From NCBI RefSeq assembly GCF_047663525.1, contig NC_092591.1, positions 35,373,001 through 35,437,000 of the forward strand: a stretch of DNA of 64,000 nucleotides, read 5' to 3'. Each line of letters begins with the position of its first letter. Position 1 is the stretch's first letter. Shown piece by piece: positions 1 to 11,100 of the stretch. Under the pieces are notes generated by a model, which was not told where the DNA came from, did not search any database, and saw only the letters and a list, made by a program, of their open reading frames with translations. This DNA is from Anas platyrhynchos (Eukaryota; Chordata; Aves; Anseriformes; Anatidae). The position numbers and the translations under genes are program-made.

Positions 1-350
1 GACGCAGCGCCCCCTCCCCTCCCAGCTCCCGCGCTTGGATAGTAAGGAGCCAGGGCATAGAGCGGCGGCTAGAAGGGCAGCGTGAGGCAAAGACAGTGTG
101 GGCAGCCGCCATCTTTGGTGCGGGCAGCACGGGGCTCCGCCATCTTGAGGTCAGGTGCGGGTGGCGGGGCTCGGCGGGGGCCTCGCGGCTCCTCTCGCCC
201 CGTGGCCCCGCCGCCATCTCGCAGCTCCGCCGGGCCCCGCTGGCTGCGCCCGGGCTGTGGCGGAGACGGTGCTGGCCCCGGCCCGGTGGAGAGCACAGCG
301 GGGCTCCCTCTGGGTGTGCTGCAGCTGGGCGAGCGTTAACGGCATAAAAA
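1..350 (-). promoter_or_regulatory. CpG island, probable promoter and 5' end of a leftward gene (RBM25 expected)
   Basis: This stretch is strongly GC- and CpG-rich. Three YY1-type motifs (core AAGATGGCGG read on the minus strand) lie at about 105-116, 135-147 and 211-220. YY1 sites of this type usually sit just downstream of a start site in the direction of transcription, so they suggest a start near 200-350 read leftwards out of the window. In mammals RBM25 lies next to ZFYVE1 in divergent orientation, which would place its first exon here. RBM25 begins with non-coding sequence, and no RBM25 peptide can be seen, so the gene name is inferred from synteny only. A plus-strand or bidirectional transcript is also possible. 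Confidence 0.45.
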
Positions 351-3300
351 GCTAAAACAAAGAGCAGTCGGTACATGTAAAGACTGTCTCACCTGAAAAA
401 TTCGTGAGGATTTACAGAATAAAAAGAGGAAGTGCCAGTGCTTCAGGCAGCCACATCCTCAGTTAAAAAAATATATATACACGTATGTGTGCTGTACAAA
501 AACTGGGTCTAGGCATGGTCTGTGGCTGGTAGTTTCCCCAGTCTACTTCTAGCATTTAAATTACATTAAAAAAATGTTTAAAATATACAGGTTCCCCTCC
601 CCATACGTAAGGTTACGTATAAGAGAGTAATTGCCGTTGCCACAATGATGGCAAGCTGTTGCAAACAGAACAAGGAAGTAACTGAGTGAAAGAAAGGTGG
701 TCTCGCAGATGGTTGCAGTAGAGACCACAACATGAGTGTATGTGAACAAAGCTGTTTCGAACATTTTGGATCAGCTAGGGGAGGAAAATCTTGCTATCTA
801 TGCCACGTTTTCCAATGTTTACATACACTGTATAAAAATAAAAATACTCAAGGGATCAGAGTCTAATGACACGCAATCCCTGCCACCTGTACTGGAAAGA
901 AAAACATCCAAGCTAAACACTGACTTCTCCATACAAAGAAGACGAAATCTTTAATTTGTCCTTTCAATTAATACAAATTGAGTAACTACAGTACTAGTAG
1001 TGGGTGGCATCCCTGCCCATGGCAGGGGGTTGGAACTAGATGGTCTTTAAGGTCCCTTCCAACCCAAGCCATTTTATGATTCAATAATACTGACTATTAT
1101 TAATCTTCCAAATAATTTATAAGTCTTTATACCTATGTGGATAAAAATGGCACTCATTTTGCAGCTTGGAGGAAAAACAAGGAAAAGAGAAGAGGCAGAA
1201 TAAGAATCTTCTGAGTTTTCTGTTTCTACACAGTTCTCAGATTGAAACTATTACCTGCTTGAAAAAAAAAAAAAGAAATGTGATATCTAGAGTCACTAAT
1301 GTTGTGGTAACTAGCCCTTTTATTTAAAGGAAAAATCACCAAAGCTTTCCTGATGTAACTTCATCTGGTTTTGTTTAGCCAAAGAGACCATTTTGCATTT
1401 ATTCTCCTTATGCAAGTCTTGAACTTTAGCTTCCACTATCCCTAATCAAGGAAGAATAACATCAGAAACATACAGTGAAAGTAGTTACTTCCACATCTCT
1501 ACTCCATCTGCTGTTGAATTTTAGAATTAACTGTCCCTGAACCTATCTGTGCTTTCTTTTTACTCTTCAGTTATGAAACTTAGATGCTACTTTCCAGTCA
1601 TTGATCCCAGCTAACCTGATTTGACTGCTGTCTCCAAAGTTTCATGCTCAAGTCAGTCAAGAAAAGTCTGGTCTGTGGGCTTTCAAATTAAGCCCAACAT
1701 TTTGAGGCCTTTTTCGTGTCTGCAAGTTTTTCTGCATTTCAAGCGAGAGAAATCATTCCAAACAGGCTAGGCAGAATTTTAGGGTACAAAGGTCAGATTG
1801 TTTCTCGAGTGTGCAACATTTTAAATGTTTTATGGGTGGAATAGAATTCTGGTCCACTGCTCTACTTCTGATAGTTTTCCTGATCTACTTCCAGCATTTA
1901 GACATTAAAAGACTGTTAAAAATGTTGTGCAAAGTGACTTCGTATAACTTCTTACTTTTTGTAGTATTGTAAATGTCTTCAAATGTACTTTCCTTAATAC
2001 TACCAAACTATTTTGTCTTCTCTTCCTCGTGGGACTTAATCTCTCCATCTCTCACATTACCAGTCTCAATACAGACACTTTGAGGAAGATCCCTTAGAAG
2101 CCAAGCTCTCATTGATTTGATTCCTTGGCTCCCTATGAATAGCACTGTGAGATTTAAAAGTTTCTACTTCCTCTGTATTGATTATATGCACTATCTAGAA
2201 ATTTTTTACTCTGAAGAAATTTGGCTCACAACAGTTTATTCTTCCAGACATCAGTCTATTTAATCTTTTTGCTTACTCTTATCTGCAAAGTACTGAATAA
2301 AAATACATCTTTGTAACAGTGTGATAGGGAATATGGAAGACGGCCACCATGCCAATCTTTAGTCATTCACATCACTAAACTGCATAGAAGAGAAATAGAT
2401 AAAACATATATATGCCTAGCTATGCAAAAATACTTAGTAGAATAAAAGTACTTCAGCAATATACTTGAATTCTGACAAGGCCTTGTCTATTCCTAGTGTT
2501 AGAAACTTAAGGAATGCTTCTTTTTTTTTGTGTGGTAGTTGGACCTGCTGACTTAGTTTTTTTGAAATGAAGGTACTTCATCTTACAAATGTAAATTCAT
2601 TATCACTGCTGTCTCGCAGATATTCAGTTAAGTAATTTGCCTCCCTCTTGAAGTTATTGGTAGACAACCAAACCAGGGAACAAAATATCAAAGCACTTCT
2701 TAGCTGCCTTTCTATGTCTGTTGATGTGTAAACCCACTGAAGTGAAACAGCACATCGTCCCCCAGTGAGACAGCCACTAGCACGTGATACAACCAGCCAG
2801 CCAAAAACGTTTTTAAAAGAGAAAGAGAAATTGTTGGTGTGCTGGCTGTAATACTACAAAAATACTTCTGCATGTTACCTAAATCATATACCTTCCTTAA
2901 ATACGCAGCCATTGAAAGATGACTTAGCCTTCCATGTAGCACCCTGCCCTTTCCAGCCTGTATCCCAAGCCAAAACCTCGCAGGGCCGCGGCTGGCTGAG
3001 GTTACTGCCTCACCATGGCACCTCTTGCTCCGACGCCCTGCACAGCCTCCACCACCCATTTCCACAGCTCCGGTTTCTCACTGCCTGTCTGCCATTTTTT
3101 GGCAGTCATGTACTTTGGATCCGTGGTCTCTTTCCACTAAAATAAGTGGTGGTGGCTCACACATTAGCTGTAACTACCATAAGAAATAAATAAAAGGGGT
3201 GACAAGAATTATAATGAACGGTGGTACTCCTTGCTGGGCCTTCTTCTCAGAGAGTGCCAGGCCCAGGCTAGGACGGCACCCTGGTGGATGATGGGCCTCC

Positions 3301-3550
3301 AAGGCCTCGAAATGTCCCCTAGGTGGCTTTTCAAGAAGCAAAAGGACGAGAGCTTCGCTCTGCGAGAAACGGCAGGGACAAGAGCTTCGCTTGGGTTTTA
3401 TCCCTCACACACCTGCTGGGGGCTATTTGCACCCTGCTGGGACTCCCGCTGCCTAGGAGAGCCACCAGCTGGGGGTGGAGAACGAAAATAAGGCAAAGAA
3501 AACAAATATTTATTTACATTTTAATTATTTATTTTTATTTTTCAGACAGG
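351..3550. other. Intergenic spacer between two divergent CpG islands
   Basis: The sequence is AT-rich with many stops in all frames. Apart from the CR1 tail at about 1,000-1,088 and short A/T runs, I see no exon with convincing splice sites or a known peptide. An E-box (CACGTG) occurs at 2,781-2,786 but lacks the full flanks of a TFEB CLEAR element. The 117-codon open frame on the minus strand at 2,712-3,065 resembles no protein I know. Confidence 0.5.
1000..1088 (+). mobile_element. CR1 LINE, 3' end fragment
   Basis: The segment carries the typical tail of avian CR1 elements: a piece reading as catggcaggggttggaa-like sequence, then the 'actagatggtctttaaggtc' and 'ccttccaaccca' blocks, ending in a degenerate attct/atgattc tail. 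CR1 copies are usually 5'-truncated and keep only this 3' part. The copy at 46.16-46.37 kb has the same blocks, so both probably belong to related subfamilies. Orientation is plus. Confidence 0.85.
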
Positions 3551-4110
3551 AAAAGGCGCTGAACCCCCCCCCCCCCACCAAGCCGCCCCCAAGATGTCGG
3601 TTCCCCGCGGACTCCATCTCCCAGCGGGCCCCGCGGCGAGGTAGCGCGCCGCGCACCCCCTCCTCCCCGCGGACTACAACTCCCAGCGTTCCCTCGGCCC
3701 CTCCCGCCGCCGCCGCCGCCTTCCCGGCTCCGCGGTAAGCAAATACCCCCGGGGCGCCCAGCTGGGCCCGGCCGGCGGCGGCGGCAGCGGGCGGCGGAGC
3801 GGCCCCGGCCCGGCCCGGTCGGGCCCTGCGGGAGGAGAGCCGGGCCCAGCCGGCCGCACAGGCGGGGCGGAGCGGGGCTGAGGGAGCAGCGGCGGCCGGG
3901 CCCCGAGCCCTGAGTCACCGGTGCCGGCGGCAGGGAGGGGGCGGCCGCCGGCCTGGGCGCGGAGCCGGGCCCGGGGCCGCCTTTGTCGCGCCGCTGAGGT
4001 GGGTGCGGGGGGAGCCGGGGGGACGGGGGGGCAGGGGACGGGGGGACGGGGACCCGGCCGGAGCCGGCTGCACCCGGGGGGAGCCCCTGAGGGAGCGCCC
4101 CGCGTGTAAA
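3550..4110 (+). promoter_or_regulatory. ZFYVE1: ZFYVE1 CpG-island promoter and probable non-coding first exon
   Basis: This is a very GC-rich, CpG-dense island directly upstream of the ZFYVE1 coding start. Two ZNF143/Staf-type motifs lie at 3,611-3,625 (weaker) and 3,673-3,687 (strong, core ACTACAACTCCCAGC). Such motifs usually lie close to the start site, so transcription probably begins near 3,650-3,750. Possible first-exon donors are gtaagc at 3,735 and gtgggt at 3,999. No TATA box is evident. First-exon borders cannot be fixed from sequence alone. Confidence 0.65.
3673..3687 (+). promoter_or_regulatory. ZNF143/Staf-type binding motif
   Basis: The sequence matches the ACTACAAYTCCCAGM core of the ZNF143/THAP11 motif. 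A degenerate second copy lies 62 bp upstream at 3,611-3,625 (actccatctcccagc). The motif is common at housekeeping CpG-island promoters. Binding is inferred from motif match only. Confidence 0.6.
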
Positions 4111-4169
4111 CACCGAGGGAGGAGCCTGGCCGCGGGGTGCGAGCGGAGAATTTTCTAGTATTGACACAA

Positions 4170-4223
4170 TCCCGTGAGTGTGTGTCTGTGTGTGTGTCTC
4201 TGTCTGTCTGTGTGTGTTTGTGG
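4170..4223 (+). repeat. TG/TC-rich microsatellite-like tract
   Basis: This is an imperfect run of gtgtgt, ctgtct and tgtttg units just downstream of the ZFYVE1 CpG island, probably in the first intron. A possible acceptor (ccccgctttag) follows at 4,265-4,275. Confidence 0.7.
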
Positions 4224-4274
4224 TGCCTCTCTGCCTGCTGCGGTACCGACTGTCTCTGTCTGTGCCCCGCTTTA

Positions 4275-4634
4275 GGAAAACAACGCGCCCTGAGCTGCTG
4301 GAGTACGCCAGGCTGGTTGCTTCTCACCACCGAAGGCACAGTGCACGGCTGAGCGGAGGAGGAATGGATGCTGGCACTGGGGTATAACGATAAGAACCAG
4401 CCACATTGCTTAAGCATATGAGACAGAAGGAAACCTTCACCTGCAGCAAGCAAGGTGCTGTCAGCCTGTAAACTTTACAGAGACATCTCTTAATTATTTA
4501 AAATTAAGTACGGACAGGGCTCCTGTTGTGTTTCTTTCTCCTGTGAAAAATACTAAATTTGCAGCCAACTTTTACACGTATCATTAGTAAAGCACAAGCA
4601 GAGGGGAAAAACGCTGCTTTAAAGAAATCTGAAG
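4275..4634 (+). other. ZFYVE1: Probable ZFYVE1 5' UTR with short upstream ORFs
   Basis: An acceptor-like ccgctttag ends near 4,274 and another (aaatttgcag) near 4,562. Either could begin the exon that carries the ATG at 4,635. If the first is used, the leader contains three overlapping short ORFs: 4,364-4,387 (7 codons), 4,368-4,421 (17 codons) and 4,418-4,471 (17 codons), all ending before the main start. If the second is used, these are intronic. The exon border is uncertain. Confidence 0.45.
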
Positions 4635-5132
4635 ATGAGCGCCCACACACAAACTGCAGAGAAAGGGCAAAACACGACACTCCTGTGCCAGGAAAGCTAT
4701 GTTTGCAGTGGGACAGATGAAGCAATCTTTGAGTGTGACGAGTGCAGGAGCCTACAGTGCCAGCGCTGCGAAGAAGAGCTGCATCAGCCGGAAAGGTTAC
4801 GGAACCACGAACGGACCCGTATAAAACCTGGCCATGTCCCTTACTGTGACTCCTGCAAAGGTGCCAATGGGAATATAATGCACGCCAGCATGACGGGGTC
4901 GAGACAGATAGCGGCTGTGAGGTGCCAGGTGTGTAAAATCAACCTCTGCGTGGAGTGCCAGAAGAGAACACATGCTGGGGGGAACAGGAGGAAGCACCCT
5001 GTCACCGTGTACCATGCTGGCAAAGCCCAAGAGCAGGAAGAGGAGGAGGGGATGGATGAGGAGACCAAGAGAAGGAAGATGACAGAGAAAGTTGTGAGTT
5101 TCCTCTTGGTGGATGAGACTGAGGAGATTCAG
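4635..5132 (+). CDS. ZFYVE1: ZFYVE1 first coding exon, residues 1-166
   Basis: It encodes the start methionine and the N-terminal Cys/His-rich zinc-binding region, with repeated CxxC pairs such as CDEC, CQRC, CDSC, CQVC and CVEC. An acidic Glu-rich stretch and a basic KRRK patch follow. It ends in phase 0 after EEIQ at cag|gtaaga. A 9.3 kb intron follows. Confidence 0.95.
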
Positions 5133-8100
5133 GTAAGAGTTGCTGTGGCCTCTTTGACAGGTGAGATCCTCAGTTCTGCCTTAGTTTAACATAGTGCTGG
5201 GATGCATGGTTAATTCTTGAAGTGTAACTGACAGTAACAAATTTAGGGCCAGGAACTCCTGTTCTCAGTGAGTATCTTGGGCAAAAAAGACAGAGCCTAA
5301 GGCTGGCCTTGCTCACCAGTTCCTCAAAGGGCAAGTTCACGAAGACCTTTTGTGTGGTAAGAGCCTACTTTCAGAGGCTTGGTAAGTGAAGCTGGTGAAG
5401 GAATGGACTGTGCTGAGACACGCACAACTAAGATAAGAGCTCGGGATGCTGATCATTCCTGAACAAAACTGAACCGAGAGGATTGCAGGAGGTATCCTGC
5501 AATGGGAGTGCTGGCTGCCAATCTCCTACCGTATGACTGGGAGTGGGCACTGTACCAAGCTGTGCTAATGGGAAAACTGAAGCCCCCTGCTACCCTCCTT
5601 CACCACCAGTAAATCCATATGATTTTTAGGAACAGGATAAACTATAAATAAGGGTTTTGTGGGGAAAATCATAACTGTGTGCCATCCAGGTCCTACAGAC
5701 ACTGTGGTTAAGCAGTGTTGCTAGTCACAGATACTGTTCTATGTCAGCCTTTTACACAAAGAGGGGGAGATTGGCCATCAATTTGGGACAGGTTTGCTGG
5801 TAATAATGATTTAAATATTTGTTGGCAGTCTCTCAGGAACAGCCTCTCCGACTTGATTTTAGAGTCTAGCATGCAGTATGTGCATTTATTTAACTTTTCT
5901 GTTGGCTTTTATATTTGGTAAGCATAAGCACTTTACAAATGTAAAAATATTCTGTGCATACAAAAGCAGCAACATGTGAAAGTCACAAGGCAGATTAGTT
6001 ATCCAACTAAAAACTTGGTTTCATCTTTGGGCTTCCAATTTGCAGCTTTCATGTTTAGCCTTGCTCAGGAGATACTGAAAGAAAACGTAGTCACCTGATG
6101 GCTCAATATCTGGTTGCCCTAATTTGACATATTCATGCTGCTGGTGGTAAAAAGATGTGTACGGAGGCAAAAGGGGAGAAAGGATGATAGTGACTGTGAA
6201 CTATCATCACGGTTTCAGGTGTGGTAGCAGTCCTAAATTGGTATGCTTTCCCTCAGCACATGTGTTGCCATATAATGCATGTCAGATGCAGCTATTGCTG
6301 TAAGATGCAGGCTCTTCAATAATCTTCACCTGGCCACTAGAGCAAGCTCTGAAGTGTTTCAGAACATGGCTGTCCTAGAAAGTTCTTCACAAGCTGTGCC
6401 TGGGTGTGTTTGTACTGTTTTAAGTTATTTTTATACTCCAGAATCTGTAAGCCTTACTGGGGCAGACTTTTGGCTGCCTCTTGGGAGCAAGTGCATTACT
6501 ATTTCAATATCATGGGTGATAAAGCCAGCTTCCTTATTGGGACTGCAATGGTCCTTTATCAGATCATAACAATTAGATCTGAACATGGTTGGAAAAGCTC
6601 TCTGAAAATGATCCTTCCTCTTACTGGGATCTTGAGTCAAGAGCTCTTCCATCTCAAGTGATTTTCTCTTCCTCATAGCTGACTGCTTGCCTGACAACTC
6701 ACAGCCAGTCTCAGAGCAGTCTGAGAGTTTTCAATTACAGGATGTTCTGGCAGCTGAAACTTTGAGTTCTTGCTATTATGGTGATATTTCTGCTAGTGAG
6801 CACGAGAACCTTTATTTAGAGAGCGTTGTCAGATTATGAGCTCTCAAGACATGTTCTGTAGCATCTTTTGCCCTTGATAATACTGAACAGACAATGCAGG
6901 TATAAGAAAGATTTGAAGTCTTTTGTGCTCATCATTAGCAAGATGATTTCTGATTACTTAAGAAGAAATCTTTAGTTCCTTATTTAAACCAACTTATTGT
7001 CCAAAAAAAATACCAAAGCAGTAATAACCTGAAATGTGAAGATCCAGGGTTTGAGGGCATGTGGCTTTTTAAGCTTGAGCAGCCAGGAGAAGGCTTGATC
7101 AGAGTTAGAGAGTGCAGCTGTCCTCAGGCGTCTGATTTTTGACCTTTGGAACTTGAAGATTGTTATCTTGGTTAGGAAAGCAGAGAGAAAGCTGCTGATT
7201 TGCTCTCAGCAGCACATTTGGCCCTACCAATGTTAAATGCGAGTCCTACAAAATTGGGCAGAACAGGTTATGCTCCTGAACAAATGGGATGGATCAAGAT
7301 ACTTGCTGATGTATACAGGCTTACTAACATCTGACCTGGAAGTAGTACAATAAGATGGGAATATGGGACAAAGACTTTTTTTTTTTTTTGTTATGCTGTG
7401 GAAATTGAAGTTGCTCAGCTCAGGTGGTTGTGTCCCATCTCATCATTCCCTTTGGCTTCTAGGAGCCGGTGATTCTGAAGCCTGAGGATATTTATAGTGT
7501 GTAAGCAACAGCAGCTGGCTTCAAATCCAGAAGCAGTGTAGCTTCACCCATAAGGAGCTGGGCCTCAGCAAATTAGTTGAGCTGAGAGGTGTTCATCTTA
7601 GCTTGGGCTCAGCACTGCACTGTTAGAGCTGTGATAATTCCAAGATCTTCATAACTGTCTTTGTGCCACGTTGCACAGATGCGCTGGCCTGCTCAGAGCT
7701 AGCTTGGAGCTTTTTGCCCTTTGCAGACATAGCCATAAGCTGAAAAAGCTGAGGACTTTTTAGGCTTGTTTCAGATTTGCTTGGAGTTGGAAAGGTCCCA
7801 TTTTAAGCCACCAGTTGTGCAGCAGTTGTTTGTAGAGAACCGACAGCAGCTTAAGCTTATCCCTGTAAAATGCAGGCTTCTCTGTGACTTCTTCATCGCA
7901 GCACTTTATCTGAGCACCTCAGAAAGACGTTATCTCAGTAAAAAAATGCTGCTAAAGGTAAGATCCAAGCTCACTGCAAGGCTGTGGAAGAAGCAGAGAG
8001 GTGGTTCCTCAGGGAGGTCCAACTGCTGCTGTCTCACACACCACACAGCGTGGCATCTTGTGACTTAGTCCCCAGCCATCCTGACCTACTCCACAGATAT

Positions 8101-11100
8101 TTTTTTTTTCCTTCACTTCCTCCAGGACTGAAAAAAATAAAATATCTTGCTGGTGTTTTACAAACTGACATCACTTGCAGTTTAGATCCCATTCTATGTT
8201 CCTTTTCTCAGGCTGTGTTACAGTTTTACGTTTTTTCTTTGCACAATATTAAACTTTTTGCCTTGTCTATCACCTATCTGAAGCTGAAACTTCAAATTGT
8301 TCTTGATAACAGCAGCATTTGTTTGTTAATTGGTTTTGATATATTCGTTCTTACTTGCTTATCTCTACTCAGGGTGATGTTGCAGGAATTATTTCCTCAG
8401 CCAATTGCTTTGGTCTCGTCACTGCTGTTATTAGTCTTCCACATCTCTTCTTTGCCATGGTAGGCCAAAACCCAGCACTGTGTCTTCTTTTCTTATGTAT
8501 GTAAATCCCCCAGCTGAATCTCCTGATCTCGTTCTGAGAAGGTGTCACCTTTCCTTTCCTACCTCAAACCTGCTGAATTTCCAAGCCAGCACGACTGTGC
8601 TATCTCTAATGCTGCCCCTTGCATGTGTGAGGCACTTCTCGCAGGAACTTAGAGAACAGTTCATTGGTCTCATTAAAACTCTCCTTTACTCCTGGACCTG
8701 TTAAGAAAAACACATCAATGAAAACACGACAAGGGTTGGGATAGTTGGTTCGGGTCCTGATACTCTTGAATTCTTCCACTGATCTATGTCTGCCTTTGCA
8801 TTTTGATGTACTTAATGTTTATTCAGTTAGTGAAGCAGCAGCCATCTTTGCTTGGTTGTTACACAACCTTTGCAGCGGAGTGGAGAGTTACCCATCAGCT
8901 GTGTGGTGACCTCTATTTGCTGTTACTTCTGAGGCAGGGGAGAAATGCTTAACGAGGCATCACAATTTGATATTGTTATCTTGGGGACCAGATGTTGAGG
9001 GTTACACAGGATCAGAACTCCGCTTTAGTGGCATCAGTGGCTTCCATGATAACGCTTTGTCCAAAGCTGTAGTTGAGGACTTAGCACATAGAATCTATGC
9101 AAGGGGAGAGGAAGTCTTTCATTTACCCCAGCAGACAGGGAAAATGCTTGATAGTTACAAGGCTGTCTCTGAGTTCACTGATATTTGACCAGAAACAATC
9201 CCTGTCACAAGAAATTATCCATTCTCTGTGTTTCAAAGAAAAATAAAAACAAACTGGCTTTGTAGCCTGTCTTATCATGGAGGCAGGAAGAAAATAAGGT
9301 TAGCAGGGTTAGACACTGGAAGGATTATTAGTTCTTCCCCTCAGCCAGTACTGAGCAGGATCTATACACTGCTCTGCAGTCAGCCAGGATGGCTGAGAAT
9401 GACCCACTGCCTTTATTGAAACGCAGAGCAGTTGATGCAATAAGCAGCCTCTAACAGTGTAACAGCCTGCATGTCCTCCTCTGTCACCTCTTTTTAAAAG
9501 TTCTATGCACAGAATGGTAACTCTTCAGGACTGGTAGCTGCTTTGCTTCTGTCACTTCTGTAAGCCTGATGAAAGTGCTGTGGTTTTTTTCTTTATTACC
9601 TGCTGACGTGAGCTTGGCCCAAGTCTAGGGATGAGAGAAGGGAGAGTCACTAGGAATGCTTTTTCTAATTAAATGTTTCTTGTGGGTCAATGCTAGCTAA
9701 TGTATGTCTTCTAAGAGAAGATCACAATCTCTTAAATTTCATTACTTGCCTCCGTAGCTTAAAAAAAAAAAAAGCAGTTGTCTAACAAAGACTACTAGTT
9801 TCTGTGACACTCTTGCTTGACTTGCTGTTGGGAGAATATTTTTGTTTTGTGCCTTTTTTTTTTTTTTTTTTTACTGCCTCCTGTGAATTTTGTGGGATTT
9901 TATTCCGTATCCCTGTAGCCTGAAGAGTTGCAGCTGGTATATTTTCTATGGGTATAAAGGAGGAAGAAGAAATGCTGAAACATCCAAGGTTTTTTTGTTT
10001 TTTTAGGTCAGTGTGGTCTGTTGGATCAGAGTTTGTAATTTCTGCCCCTGATTCCTGTTGCTGTGCTATTGATGAGTTTTCCTCCTTTTTGTGCTTCAGA
10101 GAGGTTTTCTTGCCAAAGTACTTTGCTGTCTTATACTCCAGGACTATTTTTCTTACTACTTTGCTAGTTTTGAGTATTCTGCCCATCCTACTGTTACCAA
10201 TTTTGCAGTTCCCTCTCCTACAATTCAGTGCGCTGGTTTTCTGTCCTCAGAATGAAGTAGCAGGACAACTATACTTGCATTTACCTTGAAGTCTGTATTA
10301 GTTTTGAGACTTTGCAAAAGGAAGAAGGGAAAATGTAACATTTCAGCTAGCAAAGAGGTTAGGGAGGTGTCTAGTCTTCTGCTTTCAGCAATTTCATTCA
10401 GCTTGGCTGTCATCTACAAGGGTGGGTTATCTGCTAATAAAAACATTTCAGTCAGTATTGTCTCTTGGGTTAGGGAGGGCTCACAGTAGATTACCTCCCA
10501 TCCACCTGTGTTGTGTTCCACCCCTCCCAGGGTATTCTGCCCTATAGCCTTTGACATAGGGTCTATTCCCCTAGCTAGGGTTGAGAAACAGGATTTAACT
10601 CTTATCTCTTTGTCTCTTTCAGGAAAGAGTTTTCTAAATGATAGACGCGGGCTTCACCTGTGGGCAGCCCCTGCCCTTTGCTGCAGGGACCTCTTCCAGC
10701 CTGAATTAGTCTAGGATCGTACTGGAAACAGGGTTTGAATCGAGATAGTCTAAGGCACTTCTTGTGCCTCTACTGATGTGACGGGTTTCATAGGAGTTTT
10801 CCTTCTCTACAGGGAGCCATCCAGTCCTTTTTCTCACTTGGTAGCAAGAAGCATTTGGGAGTATCAGCAAAGGTTTCTCCTGGAGCAAAAGTGGGTTGTT
10901 TCCAGCAACTTTTTTAATAGCCTATCACACCTGAGTTTCTGGGATAAGCCAGCTGTGCTCCTTTGCCTTCCCTTGGAGTTATGGCTGTGTACAGTGGCTG
11001 TGTACATTGTGATACAAAACATCAGATAGTGTGGTGTTCTGGTTTTCAGACAAGTCTAGTGACTCATATGTTTAATGATTAATATAATGATATATTTATT

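Noticed and set aside
5-20. Possible CTCF site (gcgccccct on the plus strand)
   Set aside because: Only the AGGGGGCGCT half of the motif matches. The upstream CCACC-like half is replaced by G-rich sequence.
2781-2786. CACGTG E-box upstream of ZFYVE1 as a TFEB CLEAR element
   Set aside because: The flanks do not match GTCACGTGAC on both sides and it is nearly 1 kb from the likely start site.
3535-4453. Long minus-strand open frames (210 and 259 codons) in the ZFYVE1 CpG island
   Set aside because: They are Pro/Arg/Gly-rich, as expected from low stop density in GC-rich DNA. They are antisense to the ZFYVE1 promoter and show no domain.
7984-8463. 159-codon plus-strand open frame inside the long ZFYVE1 intron
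   Set aside because: Composition is typical of chance T-rich intronic sequence. No conserved motif and no flanking exon structure.
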